Shown one piece after another: positions 18,020-26,962 of a stretch of 64,000 nt of DNA. The translations under genes and the position numbers were made by a program. The notes under the pieces are model-generated. The model was given only the letters and a program-made list of their open reading frames with translations, was not told where the DNA came from and ran no database searches. The number at the start of each line of letters is the position of its first letter. Position 1 is the stretch's first letter. The stretch is from Nocardioides sp. HDW12B (lineage in GTDB: Bacteria > Actinomycetota > Actinomycetes > Propionibacteriales > Nocardioidaceae), in the NCBI RefSeq assembly GCF_011299595.1, contig NZ_CP049867.1, positions 1,116,001 through 1,180,000 on the forward strand. The letters are read 5' to 3'.

Positions 18020-18748
18020 GTGCCCACCTACCGCGACGAGGCGGTCGTGCTGCGCACCCAGAAGCTGGGTGAGGCCGACCGCATCATCACCCTGCTGACC
18101 CGCTCGCACGGTCGTGTGCGCGCGGTCGCCAAGGGCGTACGTCGCACCAGCTCACGCTTCGGGGCGCGGCTCGAGCCGTTCGTCCACGTCGACGTCCAGC
18201 TGGCCGAGGCCCGCACCCTCGACGTGATCACGCAGGCCGAGACGCTGCACGCCTACACCGACCGGCTCGGTCGCGACTACGCCGCCTACACCGCCGGCAC
18301 CGCGATGCTCGAGACGGCCGAGCGGCTGGTGGTGGAGGACAAGGAGCCCGCGCTCCAGCAGTACCTGCTGCTCGTCGGTGCGCTGCGCGCGATGTGCGAG
18401 GTCGGGCGGGCGCCGGCGCAGGTGCTCGACGCCTTCCTGCTGCGCTCGCTCGCGGTGGCCGGCTACGCGCCGTCCTTCGACGCCTGCGCGCGCTGCGGGG
18501 TCGAGGGCCCTCACGTCGCCTTCCACCCCTCGGCCGGCGGGATGCTCTGCGCTCCGTGCCGCCTGCCCGGCTCGGCCCGGCCCGCGACCGGCACGGTCGC
18601 GCTCCTCGGCGCCCTGCTCGCCGGGGACTGGGACCTCGTCGACGCCGGCGACCCCCGGCACCTGCGGGAGGCCAGCGGCCTGGTGGCCGGCTACCTGTCC
18701 TGGCACCTCGAGCGTGGCCTGCGGTCGCTGCCGCTGGTGGACCGGTGA
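18020..18748 (+). CDS. recO: DNA repair protein RecO
   Basis: A 242-residue RecO: the OB-fold N-terminus [24 protein letters not shown] and [16 protein letters not shown], and a C-terminal zinc finger (CARCG then LCAPC). RecO loads RecA onto SSB-coated DNA together with RecR. GTG 18020 lies six bases after a CAGAAT -10 box (18008-18013), suggesting a leaderless transcript. Its stop overlaps the start of uppS, the usual actinobacterial pairing. Confidence 0.95.
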   Translation: MPTYRDEAVVLRTQKLGEADRIITLLTRSHGRVRAVAKGVRRTSSRFGARLEPFVHVDVQLAEARTLDVITQAETLHAYTDRLGRDYAAYTAGTAMLETAERLVVEDKEPALQQYLLLVGALRAMCEVGRAPAQVLDAFLLRSLAVAGYAPSFDACARCGVEGPHVAFHPSAGGMLCAPCRLPGSARPATGTVALLGALLAGDWDLVDAGDPRHLREASGLVAGYLSWHLERGLRSLPLVDR

Positions 18749-19545
18749 GGGGCTCGCGTCGCCGGGCGGCCACCACCACCGCACGCCGGGAGGTCCGCGC
18801 ACCGACCCCGCACCCGTCGGGCGACCGACCACCGGCGATCCCGGCCGAGCTCGTGCCCCACCACGTCGCCATCGTCATGGACGGCAACGGTCGCTGGGCC
18901 AACGAGCGGGGGCTGCCCCGCACGGCCGGGCACACCGAGGGTGAGAGCTCGCTGTTCGACGTCGTCGAGGGGGCCATCGAGCTCGGGGTGAAGGCGGTCT
19001 CGGCGTACGCCTTCTCGACGGAGAACTGGTCGCGCTCGCCCGAGGAGGTGCGCTTCCTCATGGGCTTCAACCGCGACGTCATCCGGCGCCGGCGCGACGA
19101 GATGCACGAGCTCGGCGTGCGGGTGCGCTGGGCCGGCCGGGCGCCGCGGCTGTGGCGCTCGGTCATCAAGGAGCTCCAGGTTGCCGAGGAGCTGACCCGC
19201 GACAACGACGTGCTGACGTTGACCATGTGCGTCAACTACGGCGGGCGGGCCGAGCTCGCCGACGCCGCGCAGGCGCTGGCCCGCGACGTCGCCGCCGGCC
19301 GGGTGAACCCGGACCGCGTCGACGAGAAGGTCTTCGCGCGCTACCTCTACGTGCCCGAGCTGCCCGACGCCGACCTCGTCTGGCGGACGTCGGGGGAGCA
19401 GCGGCTGTCGAACTTCGTGCTCTGGCAGGCCGCCTACTCCGAGATGGTCTTCACCGACGTGCTGTGGCCCGACGTCGACCGCCGCGACCTCTGGCGCGCC
19501 GTCGAGACCTACGCCCGCCGCGACCGCCGCTACGGCTCCGCCTGA
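18745..19545 (+). CDS. uppS: Isoprenyl transferase (undecaprenyl/decaprenyl diphosphate synthase type)
   Basis: A 266-residue cis-prenyltransferase with [11 protein letters not shown] (catalytic Asp), [10 protein letters not shown] and [20 protein letters not shown], all diagnostic. It makes the C50-C55 polyprenyl diphosphate carrier for cell wall synthesis at the membrane. GTG 18745 overlaps the recO stop by four bases, so translation is coupled. The N-terminal 35 residues are basic and Pro-rich and poorly conserved. Confidence 0.94.
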   Translation: MRGSRRRAATTTARREVRAPTPHPSGDRPPAIPAELVPHHVAIVMDGNGRWANERGLPRTAGHTEGESSLFDVVEGAIELGVKAVSAYAFSTENWSRSPEEVRFLMGFNRDVIRRRRDEMHELGVRVRWAGRAPRLWRSVIKELQVAEELTRDNDVLTLTMCVNYGGRAELADAAQALARDVAAGRVNPDRVDEKVFARYLYVPELPDADLVWRTSGEQRLSNFVLWQAAYSEMVFTDVLWPDVDRRDLWRAVETYARRDRRYGSA

Positions 19546-19589
19546 CCCCCGCTTCTCATTGCGAGGGGCCTGCCGATTTCACTGGGGCC

Positions 19590-19651
19590 TGCCGGTTTCA
19601 CTAGGTACCTGGTGAAACCGGCACTTCCCGAGCGAAGCATCACTCGGGAAG
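19590..19651. repeat. Double hairpin between converging genes
   Basis: TGCCGGTTTCAC (19590-19601) pairs with GTGAAACCGGCA (19612-19623), with an AGGTACCT palindrome in the loop. CTTCCCGAG (19624-19632) then pairs with CTCGGGAAG (19643-19651). Partial copies of TGCCGATTTCACT (19571) and GCCGGTTTC (19653) flank it. It looks like a mobile intergenic repeat and may end transcription of uppS and of the minus-strand peptidase gene. The rest of 19546-19687 holds no gene. Confidence 0.75.
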
Positions 19652-19687
19652 CGCCGGTTTCGTGCGGGAAGCACGCCGTACGACGGG

Positions 19688-22156
19688 TCAGGGGCTCGTC
19701 GAGGGAGCCGGGGCGCTCGCCGCCGGGCTGGAGGCGACCGACGGGGAGCTGCTCGGCGACGGCGCCGGCGTGGTGCCGGAGCTGCCGCTGCCCGAGTCCG
19801 TGCCGGAGGAGGTGCCCGAGTCGGTCGAGCCGTCCGTGTCGTCCGTCGTGCCCCCGGTGGTGGTGCCACCCGTCGAGGTGGTCGGGGACGGGCTCGTGCC
19901 CGTGGTCGGGGTGGCCGACCCGGTGGGCGACGCGCCGTCGCTCGGGGTCGCGCTCGGGCTCCCGCTCGGCGTGGCGGACGGGTCCGGCGGGACCTCCACC
20001 GGGTCCAGTGCGTTCTCGGCGACCTGGACCTCCAGGATGGCGAGGATCTCGTCCTTGTAGCCCTCCAGCCGGCTGATGATGTCGGCCAGCGGCAGCGTCG
20101 GGATGGTGGCCGCGAAGGCGGCGATCTCGGTCCACAGGTCGGCCAGCGCGACCTGCTGGGCCTCGCCCGGGAGCGCGTCGACGGTGACGACGAGCTGGCT
20201 GGCCACGGCGGCGGTGATGCACTCGAAGCAGTCGTAGTTGGCGGCGGTCGAGAGGTTCTGCGGCACGATCACGTCGGCGTCGCCGACGATGACCACGACC
20301 TGGAACGCGACGGCCACCGACACGCAGTTGGAGCAGCTCGACAGGGCGATCGCCTCGTTGGTGTTCAGGGCCTGGTCGTCCTCGACCCACACCATCGCCA
20401 TGGCGACGTCGTACTTCACCGAGCTGTCCGTGGTGTTGACCGCCAGTGCCTGGTTGTCGCCCTCGTCGGGGGGCAGCGGCTGGTTGAAGGGGAAGACCCA
20501 GGTGGGCGCCTGAGGGTCGGTCGAGCCGCCGTCGGTCTCGCTCCCGGCGTCGGGGTCGACCGCGGTGTCCTCGTCGCCGGGCTCGGCGACGGTGCCCCCG
20601 CTGTCGACGGTGCCGGTGCCGGAGGGCACGAGGACCAGGGCCGGGACCGGCTTGTCCTCGGTGGGCAGCGGCTGGTCGGCCGGCAGCACGGTGCGGGCCA
20701 GGCCGCCCTCGAGGGCCTGCGAGGTCGGCACCTCGATGCCGACCCGCTGCAGAGGGGCGGCCGCCGCCTGCTGCAGCGTGCCGCCCTCGAAGGGCAGCAC
20801 GGGGCGGTAGCGCTCGGCGTCGGGCCACCACGCCCAGACCAGACCGGCGACCATCGCGGCGATCGTCGCCATCGCGATGCCGCGGCGGAAAGGCTTGCCG
20901 GCCGTGCGGGTCCACGTCGCGGTGCCGACGCTCGTGCCGAGGCGGTAGAGGATCAGCGCGATGGCCAGCACCGGGAACGAGAAGGCGATCATCGAGACCA
21001 GTGCGTCCAGGGAGGCCAGGACCTCCATGTCGCCGACGGCGGCGCCCAGCTTGGAGGCCTCCTGCGAGGTGCTCGCCCAGGCCGTGCCCAGGATGCGCGG
21101 CAGCGTCAGGACCATGGTGAGCAGCGCGAAGGCGAGCAGGGGCACGACCGCCAGCACCCAGACGGTGATGACCGCGCGCGCCCACGGCTTCAGCTCGGCG
21201 GCCTTCGGGTCGCGCCAGCGGGTCGGCCACAGCGACGCGAGGGTGGGCCCGATGCGCGGGTAGAGATCGGGTACGCCGGTCAGGTCGGCCAGCACGTGGT
21301 AGCCGTCGAAACGCACCAACGGGGTGAGCTGACGGATCATCTGCAGGATCTGGGTGGCGATGACCAGCAGCAGGGCGTCCCAGCCGGTGCCCCACCACAC
21401 GCCCGCGATCGCGACGGCGACAATGGCGTTGAAGTAGAGCCCGCCGAGGTCGGTGCGGATCCGGCCCAGCCGCCCGAGGCGGTAGCTGTCGGTGACGTCG
21501 GTGTAGAAGGCGGGCCAGACCAGGTAGATGCCGGCGCCCATGACGCCGGGGACCGCGCCGCCCTTGCGGGCCGCAGCCGCGTGGCCGAACTCGTGGAAGC
21601 CGGCCGAGAGCACCGTGACGGCCACGACGAGCAGCAGCAGGCCGGGCTTCTGGAACGCCTCGTAGGTGGCCGAGGCCAGACCCTTGTCCAGCAGCAGCCA
21701 CCAGCTGGTGACCAGGAAGGCCGCCATGAGCGGGATCCAGACCAGGGGCGAGAAGAGCACCCGGAAGGGATCGGTGATGCGCTGGGTCCGCTCGGGGTCG
21801 GTGACCGACACCTTGGCCCGCAGGCCGAGCAGCGGGTTGCTGCGCTTGAGCTCCGGTGCGGAGCCGTCGGCCTTGAGCAGCAGACCGAGCGGGCGCAGCT
21901 GCGAGTCGACGAGCGTCCGCACGTTGTCGGCGGTGACCGGCTTGCCGGTGCGGTCGCGCACGCCGTCGGCCACCTCGTCGTACCCGCGCCTGCCGTCGAC
22001 GGCTTCGAGGACGGCGTACAGCAGCGGCGTGACCTGCAGGGTCTGGCCGTCGGCGCGACGGACCAGGGAGGGAGGGGTGCGGTAGCCCGACCCCTCCATC
22101 TCCCCGATCAGCTGCAGCCCGTCGGGGCGTGTCGGCACGTCCGAGACGACGGTCAC
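19688..22156 (-). CDS. M50-type membrane metalloprotease with PqqD-like N-terminus and secreted Cys-motif C-terminus
   Basis: An 822-residue protein of the putative peptide zinc metalloprotease kind. Residues 30-95 resemble a PqqD-like peptide-binding domain (LVRRADGQTLQVTPLLYAVLEAVDG begins it). Membrane helices follow, with the zinc site HEFGH at 188-192 and the second motif RFDGYHVLADL. After the membrane domain comes an outer region with two CxxC pairs (SSCSNCVSVAVAF and YDCFECITAAVAS), then a Ser/Thr/Pro/Gly-rich tail. Such proteases often occur near exported peptides or proteins. Lies 47 bases after the repeat protein gene on the same strand, so probably one operon. It has no ABC transporter beside it. 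Confidence 0.8.
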   Translation of the reverse strand: MTVVSDVPTRPDGLQLIGEMEGSGYRTPPSLVRRADGQTLQVTPLLYAVLEAVDGRRGYDEVADGVRDRTGKPVTADNVRTLVDSQLRPLGLLLKADGSAPELKRSNPLLGLRAKVSVTDPERTQRITDPFRVLFSPLVWIPLMAAFLVTSWWLLLDKGLASATYEAFQKPGLLLLVVAVTVLSAGFHEFGHAAAARKGGAVPGVMGAGIYLVWPAFYTDVTDSYRLGRLGRIRTDLGGLYFNAIVAVAIAGVWWGTGWDALLLVIATQILQMIRQLTPLVRFDGYHVLADLTGVPDLYPRIGPTLASLWPTRWRDPKAAELKPWARAVITVWVLAVVPLLAFALLTMVLTLPRILGTAWASTSQEASKLGAAVGDMEVLASLDALVSMIAFSFPVLAIALILYRLGTSVGTATWTRTAGKPFRRGIAMATIAAMVAGLVWAWWPDAERYRPVLPFEGGTLQQAAAAPLQRVGIEVPTSQALEGGLARTVLPADQPLPTEDKPVPALVLVPSGTGTVDSGGTVAEPGDEDTAVDPDAGSETDGGSTDPQAPTWVFPFNQPLPPDEGDNQALAVNTTDSSVKYDVAMAMVWVEDDQALNTNEAIALSSCSNCVSVAVAFQVVVIVGDADVIVPQNLSTAANYDCFECITAAVASQLVVTVDALPGEAQQVALADLWTEIAAFAATIPTLPLADIISRLEGYKDEILAILEVQVAENALDPVEVPPDPSATPSGSPSATPSDGASPTGSATPTTGTSPSPTTSTGGTTTGGTTDDTDGSTDSGTSSGTDSGSGSSGTTPAPSPSSSPSVASSPAASAPAPSTSP

Positions 22157-22203
22157 TCAGGCCTCCCAGCCGGGTCCAGCGCCGGCACGGGGCCGGCGCG
22201 AGG

Positions 22204-23235
22204 TCACTGGGTGATCTCGGCGTCCTGGTCGGTGGTGGCCTCGGCGCTGCCGGTGATGTCCTGGGTGATGATGGCGTCCTGCTGGGACACCGCCGTCGCC
22301 TGGGAGTCGACCGAGCCGATGTTGGCCGCCACCGCGGCGTCGATGGGCGCCGCCACGTTGGCGTTGGCCGCGACCGAGCCGGCGATGGGCGCGGCCAGGT
22401 CGGCGTCGGCGTCGACGTTCACGTTGACGTTGAGCAGGTTGCCGTCGAGCAGGCCGCTGGTGTTGACGCCGTCGACGGTGTCGCCCACCGTGCCGGTCAC
22501 GCCGTCCACGGTGCCGCCGAGGCCGCCGGTCACGCCGTCCACGGTGCCGCCGACGCCGTCGGTGCCTCCGACGACCCCGTCGACCACGCCGTCGGCCGTG
22601 CCGCCGGTGTCGCCACCGACCACGCCGTCCACGGTGCCACCCACGGTGTCGGTGACGGTGCCGGTGGTGTCGCCGCCGACCACGCCGTCGACGGTGTCGC
22701 CCACGGTGCCGGTCGCGCCGCCCACGGTGTCGCCCACCGTGCCGGTGGTCCCGTCGAGCGTGTCGCCCACGGTGCCGGTGGCGCCGTCGAGGGGCTCGGA
22801 GACCGAGGTGGGCGCGTCGGTGACACCGGCGGTGCCGGCGTCGGTGGCGGTCGTCGCAGCCGCGGCGTCGACCGGTGCGGTGCCGCTCTCGGTGCCGTCG
22901 TCGATGACGTCGTTGCCCTGGTCGATCGCGCTGTCCTGCTCGGACGTCGCGAGGGCGTCGGCGTCGACGCTCTGGTCGATGATCACGCCCTGGTCGCTGA
23001 GCGCCTGGGCGGTCGAGCCCTCGGACAGGATGTTGGTGCCGACGGCCGCGTCGATCGGGGCCGCCACGTTGAGGTTCGCGGCGACCGCGAGGTCGATGGG
23101 TGCGGCGGCGTCGATGGCGAGGTCGACGTCGGCGTTGAGGTCGAGGATGGATACGACCTCCTTGTCCGGAAGGGCGGTCACCCCCTCCGCCATGAGGTCG
23201 GCCTCGCTGAGTCCCTGCGGCTGTACGTCGGTCAT
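22204..23235 (-). CDS. Internally duplicated, low-complexity repeat protein
   Basis: A 343-residue acidic protein without a signal peptide or membrane segment. The N-terminal block (DVDLAIDAAAPIDLAVAANL ... DQGVIIDQSVDADALATSEQDSAI) is repeated in the C-terminal block (DADADLAAPIAGSVAANANV ... QQDAIITQDITGSAEATTDQDAEI). A linker of about 130 residues with GTVGDTVDG-type repeats lies between. ATG 23235 follows GAGGAGC. Similar proteins sit beside M50 peptide metalloproteases in other actinobacteria (from memory), so this may be the substrate or a surface partner. No lysine or aromatic-rich core is visible. Function unknown. Confidence 0.75.
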   Translation of the reverse strand: MTDVQPQGLSEADLMAEGVTALPDKEVVSILDLNADVDLAIDAAAPIDLAVAANLNVAAPIDAAVGTNILSEGSTAQALSDQGVIIDQSVDADALATSEQDSAIDQGNDVIDDGTESGTAPVDAAAATTATDAGTAGVTDAPTSVSEPLDGATGTVGDTLDGTTGTVGDTVGGATGTVGDTVDGVVGGDTTGTVTDTVGGTVDGVVGGDTGGTADGVVDGVVGGTDGVGGTVDGVTGGLGGTVDGVTGTVGDTVDGVNTSGLLDGNLLNVNVNVDADADLAAPIAGSVAANANVAAPIDAAVAANIGSVDSQATAVSQQDAIITQDITGSAEATTDQDAEITQ

Positions 23236-23344
23236 GTGTGTGCTCCTCGAGTCCCGGACCAGGACCGCTCGTCAGGGCTCGTGCGCCCCGAGCGGTTCGT
23301 AGAACCCTGTCCCTTGCGTCCCGGTTCCAAACGTGCGGTGAGGG

Positions 23345-23364
23345 GGTCCGGACCGATGCGGTCC
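23345..23364 (-). promoter_or_regulatory. Overlapping palindromes upstream of the repeat protein gene
   Basis: GGTCCGGACC (23345-23354) overlaps GGACCGATGCGGTCC (23350-23364); GGTTCGTAGAACC lies nearer the gene at about 23294-23306. They resemble palindromes upstream of the thioesterase (24265-24320) and the EGHK-repeat gene (28688-28736), suggesting a shared regulator. Confidence 0.45.
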
Positions 23365-23382
23365 CTCGCCTGAGGCGCGGCG

Positions 23383-24222
23383 TCAGTCGCGGACCCGACG
23401 GCCCCCGTCGTCGTCGTACTCCACGCGCTCGAAGTCGACGGGTCGGCGCGCGTTCGCGAGCGCGGTGACGGTGACGTGGCCCAGCGGTCCGTGACGGTCG
23501 AGGACCGCCACGGTCCCGACCGCGATGCCGTCGTGCTCGACCCGGTCGGTCGCCTCCAGCCCCACCTCCACGCCGTACGGCGCACGCGCCAGCGTCAGGG
23601 TGAGGTCGGTGTTGATGTACTGCACGCCGCCGGTGCCCCAGTGCAGCACCATGCTGGCGCTGTCGGCGACCGAGGCGACGGCGACGAAGCCGCTGGGCCG
23701 CTCGCCCGCGACCACGGGGAGACCCGTCTGCCAGGTGCGCTTGCGGCCGTCGTTCTGGTGCTCGGCGAAGTCCTGCGACCACCCGGCGCCGCTGTCGAAG
23801 AACGGCACCCGCGGCTCGTCGCTCGCGGGCACCTGCTCCAGGGGCGGTGGCTGGGACGCGGCCCGCGACGACCACACGCGGCCCTCGGGGTTCTCGGTCG
23901 GCAGCAGGTGGACGGCACTGGCGCGCGCCACGACCGCGTCGCCCTGACGCAGGTCGGCGTCGACCAGCACGATGCGGCGCCCCTCGCGCACCACGCGCGT
24001 CGCGACCGTGCACGGCTCCATGGTGGCCGGGCGGAAGAGGTCGACCGCCCAGCGGGCCGGGCGCAGCTCGGTGCGTCCGAGCTGCGCGAGCTGCTGCTCG
24101 ACCCCGCGGGCCAGGGCGCCGCTGACCGCGACGCCGTGCATCTGGTTCTCGCTCCACATGCTCCGTGCGATCGAGGTGGGGACCAGCTGGTCGCCGGCGA
24201 GGGTGAACAGGGCCAGGCTCAT
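23383..24222 (-). CDS. Thioesterase family protein (double hotdog, TesB-like)
   Basis: A 279-residue protein with the layout of acyl-CoA thioesterases built from two hotdog domains: N-terminal FTLAGDQLVPTSIARSMW, then RWAVDLFRPATMEPCTV, and the C-terminal half with GERPSGFVAVASVADSASM and YINTDLTLTLAR. Expected to hydrolyse acyl-CoA thioesters in the cytoplasm; the substrate is unknown. ATG 24222 follows GGGAGG by nine bases. It is read in the same direction as the repeat protein gene but is separated by about 150 bases with its own palindromes. Confidence 0.75.
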   Translation of the reverse strand: MSLALFTLAGDQLVPTSIARSMWSENQMHGVAVSGALARGVEQQLAQLGRTELRPARWAVDLFRPATMEPCTVATRVVREGRRIVLVDADLRQGDAVVARASAVHLLPTENPEGRVWSSRAASQPPPLEQVPASDEPRVPFFDSGAGWSQDFAEHQNDGRKRTWQTGLPVVAGERPSGFVAVASVADSASMVLHWGTGGVQYINTDLTLTLARAPYGVEVGLEATDRVEHDGIAVGTVAVLDRHGPLGHVTVTALANARRPVDFERVEYDDDGGRRVRD

Positions 24223-24264
24223 GGGCCCGAGCCTCCCAGGTCGTCGCGCCGGGCCGGGTCGTGG

Positions 24265-24320
24265 GTGTCCGCAACCGGACACCGCTTGTGTCCGCGAGCG
24301 GACGGACCGGGGGCCGGTCC
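24265..24320. promoter_or_regulatory. Three palindromes upstream of the thioesterase gene
   Basis: GTGTCCGCAACCGGACAC (24265-24282) is an 18-base perfect inverted repeat with a 4-base centre. TCCGCGAGCGGA (24291-24302) repeats the same TCCG-N4-CGGA core 23 bases on. GGACCGG-GGG-CCGGTCC spans 24304-24320. The run from 24265 aligns by eye with 28686-28729, sharing TTGTGTCnGCnAGCnGACGG. They look like operators for a dimeric regulator; the nearby Crp/Fnr protein is one candidate. Confidence 0.55.
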
Positions 24321-24440
24321 GCTGGAAGAGTCGGCCCCGTCGGACCGGCTCGGGGGCCTGTCCGGTGCTGGGCCCGACCGGCGAGGAGGGGACGCCGTAC
24401 GCCGGTCGGGGCAGGTGGGGAGCTGGTGGGGGGACATGAG

Positions 24441-24472
24441 CCGGTGGCGGGTCCGATCGGGCCCGCCACCGG
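24441..24472 (-). terminator. Terminator hairpin of the crp-MFS operon
   Basis: CCGGTGGCGGG (24441-24451) and CCCGCCACCGG (24462-24472) form a perfect 11-base stem, 45 bases beyond the stop of the MFS-cNMP gene. No U-tract is present. Confidence 0.6.
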
Positions 24473-24516
24473 TGACCCGGTGTCCCGGTGTCGCCGGTGT
24501 CGCTGTGTCCCGCGGC

Positions 24517-26223
24517 TCAGTCCTCGCGCGGGATCCCGGCCTGCGTCAGCCGCCGCGTGGGGTGGGTGCGGCTCAGCCGCAGCGAGGCGCCGTCGAGCAG
24601 GGCCGCGGTCGGGGTCTCCTGGGTCAGCGCCGCCACGAAGGCCTCGCCCGGGATGCGGAGCACGACGGCGTCGCCGACGGCCCGCACCGTCGCGGTGCGC
24701 GCGATGCCCTCGATCAGACCGATCTCGCCGAAGCCGGCGCCGGGGCCCATCGTCGGCAGGTCGACGACGCCGCCGTCCTCGCCGCGCGCGCTGACGGCGA
24801 AGTCGCCGGACTCGGCGACGTAGAACGCGTCGGCGGTGTCGCCCTGGCTGATGACCGTCGCGCCGGCCGGGACCTCCTCGCGCACCGCCTGGGCGGCGAG
24901 CTGCTCGAGCGCGCCCTCCGACACCGACGCGAACAGCCCGGAGCGGGAGAGCAGCGCGAGCCGGGGAGCGAGCTCGGCCCGACGGGCCGCTGACTCCGCG
25001 TCCAGCCGGCGCAGCGCGGGCAGCCCGAGCAGGCACAGCACCGGTACGCCGACGCCGGTGAACCACAGCATCGCGTCGAGGCCGAGGACCCGGATGCCGA
25101 CCGGCACGAGGGCCGAGCCCACCAGGATGGCGCCGAGGCAGAGCCCGTCGAAGGCGCCGAAGACGCGTCCGAGACGCTCGGCCGGCACCGACCGCTGGAG
25201 CGCGGTGATGGCCAGCACGTCGACCACGAGGGTGGCGGCGCCGCGCAGGCACTGGGCCACGAAGCCCACCGCGGGCTCGTCGCTGACGAGGAAGACCAGG
25301 GTCGGCAGGCAGTAGAGCGCCATCCCGACGAGGATCACCGGTCCCAGCCGGGATCGCCGCTCGAGCCGGGTGACCAGCCCGGCGGCCGCGATGCCGCCGA
25401 TGCCGAGGCCGGCGAGCAGGTAGCCGTAGCCCTCCGCCCCGGTGCCGAGGACCTCCTCGGAGACCACCACGAACAGCACCGTGTCGGTGCCGTAGACGAA
25501 GGTCGCCACCACGCTGAAGGCGACCAGCACGGCCGTGCCGGCGGACTCGCCGATCGTGCGGATCCCGACGGTGAGCTGGTGCAGCGGGCCGGCCTCGCCC
25601 CCGTCGGTCACGTCGACGGGGCGGCTGCGGGTGCGTACCCGACCCACCAGGAGCGCCGAGGCCGCGAAGGTGAGCGCGTTGAAGCCGACGGCCAGCCACG
25701 GGTCCGCGACCAGCAGGGTCAGGGCCCCGATGGCGGGTCCGGCCACCACGCACACGTTGTCGACGGTGTTGCGCAGCGCGTTGGCCGAGCCGAGGTCCCG
25801 CTCCGGCACCAGGAGCGGTGTCATCGCGGTGGCGGCCGGCTCGTAGACCGTCGACGTCGCCGCCGTGACGCCCACGGTCACCAGCACGAGCACGGGGGGC
25901 GCCCCCACCAGCATCTCCAGCGCCAGCACGGTCATCGCCAACGCGAGGAAGACGTCGAGCCCGACCATCAGTCGGACCCGCTCGAACCTGTCGGCCAGCA
26001 CCCCGCCGTAGGCACTCATGACCAGGGCCGGCCCGAAGCGGGCGGCGGTGGCGGCCGCCAGCCACCCGGCGGACCCGGTCTCGTCGATCAGCCAGACGGC
26101 GAGCGCGACGTTGTAGGCCCACGAGCCGATGCACGAGGTGGTGAAGGCGCCGATGAAGAAGCGGTAGTCGCGGTGGCGCAGGCTGGTCAGCAGCGACGGC
26201 CGGTCCGGGGGCCGGTCGCTCAC
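24517..26223 (-). CDS. MFS transporter fused to a C-terminal cyclic-nucleotide-binding domain
   Basis: A 568-residue fusion. Residues about 1-410 are a 12-helix major facilitator domain (AVWLIDETGSAGWLAA, GGVLADRFERVRLM with the MFS loop motif). Residues about 430-550 form a cNMP-type beta-barrel (LFASVSEGALEQLAAQAV, VISQGDTADAFYVAESGDFAV, GPGAGFGEIGLIEGIARTATVRA). The last motif is the phosphate-binding cassette in degenerate or variant form. Transport may be gated by a small ligand. It overlaps the Crp/Fnr gene by four bases, so both are one operon. The substrate cannot be told; relatives are often annotated as drug or macrolide exporters. Confidence 0.85.
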   Translation of the reverse strand: MSDRPPDRPSLLTSLRHRDYRFFIGAFTTSCIGSWAYNVALAVWLIDETGSAGWLAAATAARFGPALVMSAYGGVLADRFERVRLMVGLDVFLALAMTVLALEMLVGAPPVLVLVTVGVTAATSTVYEPAATAMTPLLVPERDLGSANALRNTVDNVCVVAGPAIGALTLLVADPWLAVGFNALTFAASALLVGRVRTRSRPVDVTDGGEAGPLHQLTVGIRTIGESAGTAVLVAFSVVATFVYGTDTVLFVVVSEEVLGTGAEGYGYLLAGLGIGGIAAAGLVTRLERRSRLGPVILVGMALYCLPTLVFLVSDEPAVGFVAQCLRGAATLVVDVLAITALQRSVPAERLGRVFGAFDGLCLGAILVGSALVPVGIRVLGLDAMLWFTGVGVPVLCLLGLPALRRLDAESAARRAELAPRLALLSRSGLFASVSEGALEQLAAQAVREEVPAGATVISQGDTADAFYVAESGDFAVSARGEDGGVVDLPTMGPGAGFGEIGLIEGIARTATVRAVGDAVVLRIPGEAFVAALTQETPTAALLDGASLRLSRTHPTRRLTQAGIPRED

Positions 26224-26882
26224 CGGCCCGCCTTGCGCGCCAGCGTGGGACGGTCCAGGACCACGACGCGACCGCGGCCGAGCTCGATGACCCGCTGCTC
26301 CTGCAGGCGCTGGAGCACCTGGTTGACCGACGGTCGCGTCCCTCCGACGAGGTCGGACAGCTGGTCCTGGGTCAGGGGGACGACCGTGGGCGACGGGCCG
26401 TCGGCGTACACCTCCTGGAGGCGGAGTAAACAGCGGTAGACACGACGGTCGAGGCCGACGTACATCGTCTCGAGCAGGCGGTCGCTCAGCTCGCGGACCC
26501 GCTCGGCGAGGAGGTCGACCAGGATCTGGTTGACCGCGGGGAACTGCTCGCGCACGGCGTGGAAGGCCGCCGCGGACAGCACCTGGGTCTCGGCCGGCTC
26601 GAGGGCCAGGACGGTCGCCGAGCGTCGGTGCCCCAGCTGGCCGGGCAGCAGCGCCAGCTCGCCGACGTGGGCGCCGGGGGCCAGCACGTTGAGCGTCGCG
26701 CGCTCCCCGTCCGGGGTGGCGACCTGGACCGCGAGGTGACCGGCGGTCACGAGGTGGAGGGCGTCGCCCGGGTCACCCTCGTGGAAGACGACCTCGCCCT
26801 TGCGGAAGGTGCGGTGACGGGCGGCGGAGAGCACCGCGGACCGCGCCTCGGGCGACAGCGGTGCCAGCAGGGGCCAGTCCAT
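26220..26882 (-). CDS. Crp/Fnr family transcriptional regulator
   Basis: A 220-residue regulator: N-terminal cNMP-like domain (FRKGEVVFHEGDPGDALHLVTAGHLAVQ, GAHVGELALLPGQLGHRRSATVLAL), dimer helix, and C-terminal winged helix (LTQDQLSDLVGGTRPSVNQVL recognition helix). The phosphate-binding cassette is not the canonical RxA type exactly, so ligand identity is open. Divergent from the GAF protein gene with 80 bases between. It is a natural candidate to control the surrounding block. Confidence 0.9.
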   Translation of the reverse strand: MDWPLLAPLSPEARSAVLSAARHRTFRKGEVVFHEGDPGDALHLVTAGHLAVQVATPDGERATLNVLAPGAHVGELALLPGQLGHRRSATVLALEPAETQVLSAAAFHAVREQFPAVNQILVDLLAERVRELSDRLLETMYVGLDRRVYRCLLRLQEVYADGPSPTVVPLTQDQLSDLVGGTRPSVNQVLQRLQEQRVIELGRGRVVVLDRPTLARKAGR

Positions 26883-26962
26883 GGCGAAGGTCTACCACAG
26901 GGGTCCGGTGGCGGCGCGTGCACAACCGGCCCTCTGCGCACGGGGTTTGCAAGACTGCCGCC

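Noticed and set aside
22157-26134. 1,325-codon minus-strand open frame across several genes
   Set aside because: It is a shadow of the repeat protein, thioesterase and MFS genes in another frame: Arg/Gly/His-rich, without motifs, and typical of very high GC DNA.
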